Shown piece by piece: positions 6,108-6,242 of a stretch of 6,242 nt of DNA. Position numbers and translations under genes: made by a program. The DNA comes from Verrucomicrobiota bacterium (GTDB lineage: Bacteria > Verrucomicrobiota > Verrucomicrobiia > Chthoniobacterales > UBA10450): the NCBI GenBank assembly GCA_003219095.1, contig QHPM01000142.1, positions 1-6,242 on the forward strand. The letters are read 5' to 3'. Within the stretch, counting starts at the first letter, position 1. Each line of letters begins with the position of its first letter. The notes below the pieces were generated by a model that ran no database searches, was not told where the DNA came from, and was given only the letters and a program-made list of their open reading frames with translations.

Positions 6108-6192
6108 GTCATCCCAAGCGAAAGTCGAGGGATCCCGTTATGGAAGCTTACAGATGACGCCGCGGGATCCCTCGGCTTGCGCTCGGGATGAC
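6108..6192. repeat. Inverted-repeat element, copy 2 (REP/MITE-like, 29-bp arms)
   Basis: The arms at 6108-6136 and 6164-6192 are reverse complements at 26 of 29 positions, around a 27-nt centre. It has the same outer ends (GTCATC/GATGAC) and inner GGGATCCC as the copy at 5262. The two centres differ except for a shared GCCGCGG next to the right arm. It sits just after the short exported-peptide gene and could fold as a transcript-end hairpin, though no T-run follows. No target-site duplication is visible. The remaining 50 bp to the window end show no gene. Confidence 0.9.
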
Positions 6193-6242
6193 TTGGATTA
6201 AATGTGCGCTTTCCGACGAGATGAATTAAGCGACACGTTCAG

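Overview
The window is a bacterial chromosome segment of moderate to slightly high GC content. It is dominated by type II secretion (T2SS) / type IV-pilus-like assembly genes in an unusual arrangement. The gene style (GspL/M genes with little sequence conservation, an unknown exported protein among the gsp genes, few clear Shine-Dalgarno sites) and the GTCATCCC...GGGATCCC inverted-repeat family suggest a soil or freshwater Verrucomicrobiota-like (possibly Chthoniobacterales) or Acidobacteriota-like genome. That placement is an inference from general familiarity, not shown by the sequence.

Layout. Positions 26-2435 (+) hold three tightly coupled genes joined by ATGA stop/start overlaps: a GspL-like inner-membrane protein (actin-like part, one membrane helix, ferredoxin-like part), a GspM/PilO-like protein, and an exported protein with a Pro/Gln-rich tail at the place where a PilP- or GspC-type partner could be expected. 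They converge with a minus-strand set, transcribed from 5208 down to 2443: gspF (inner-membrane platform), an unknown 356-aa exported beta-rich protein, and gspG (major pseudopilin). The two sets end 7 bp apart, and a small perfect palindrome covers both stop codons.

The gspF gene is broken. The N-terminal 316 codons and the C-terminal part lie in different frames, and a conserved stretch between them is missing. Frame, spacing and an 11-bp sequence at the junction all fit a 32-bp deletion between short direct repeats, or an assembly collapse of the same kind.

Positions 5209-6242 are accessory in character. A small four-helix membrane protein (5409-5828) is followed by a strong sigma-54 (-24/-12) promoter match (5851-5867), immediately upstream of a 70-codon gene for a predicted exported peptide (5880-6092). 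Two related 85-87 bp inverted-repeat elements (5262-5348 and 6108-6192) bracket these two genes.

How it fits together: GspL, GspM and the third protein would form the inner-membrane/periplasmic assembly platform with GspF, driving polymerisation of GspG. No GspD secretin, GspE ATPase or prepilin peptidase is in the window. No CRISPR array, tRNA, rRNA or transposase gene was seen.
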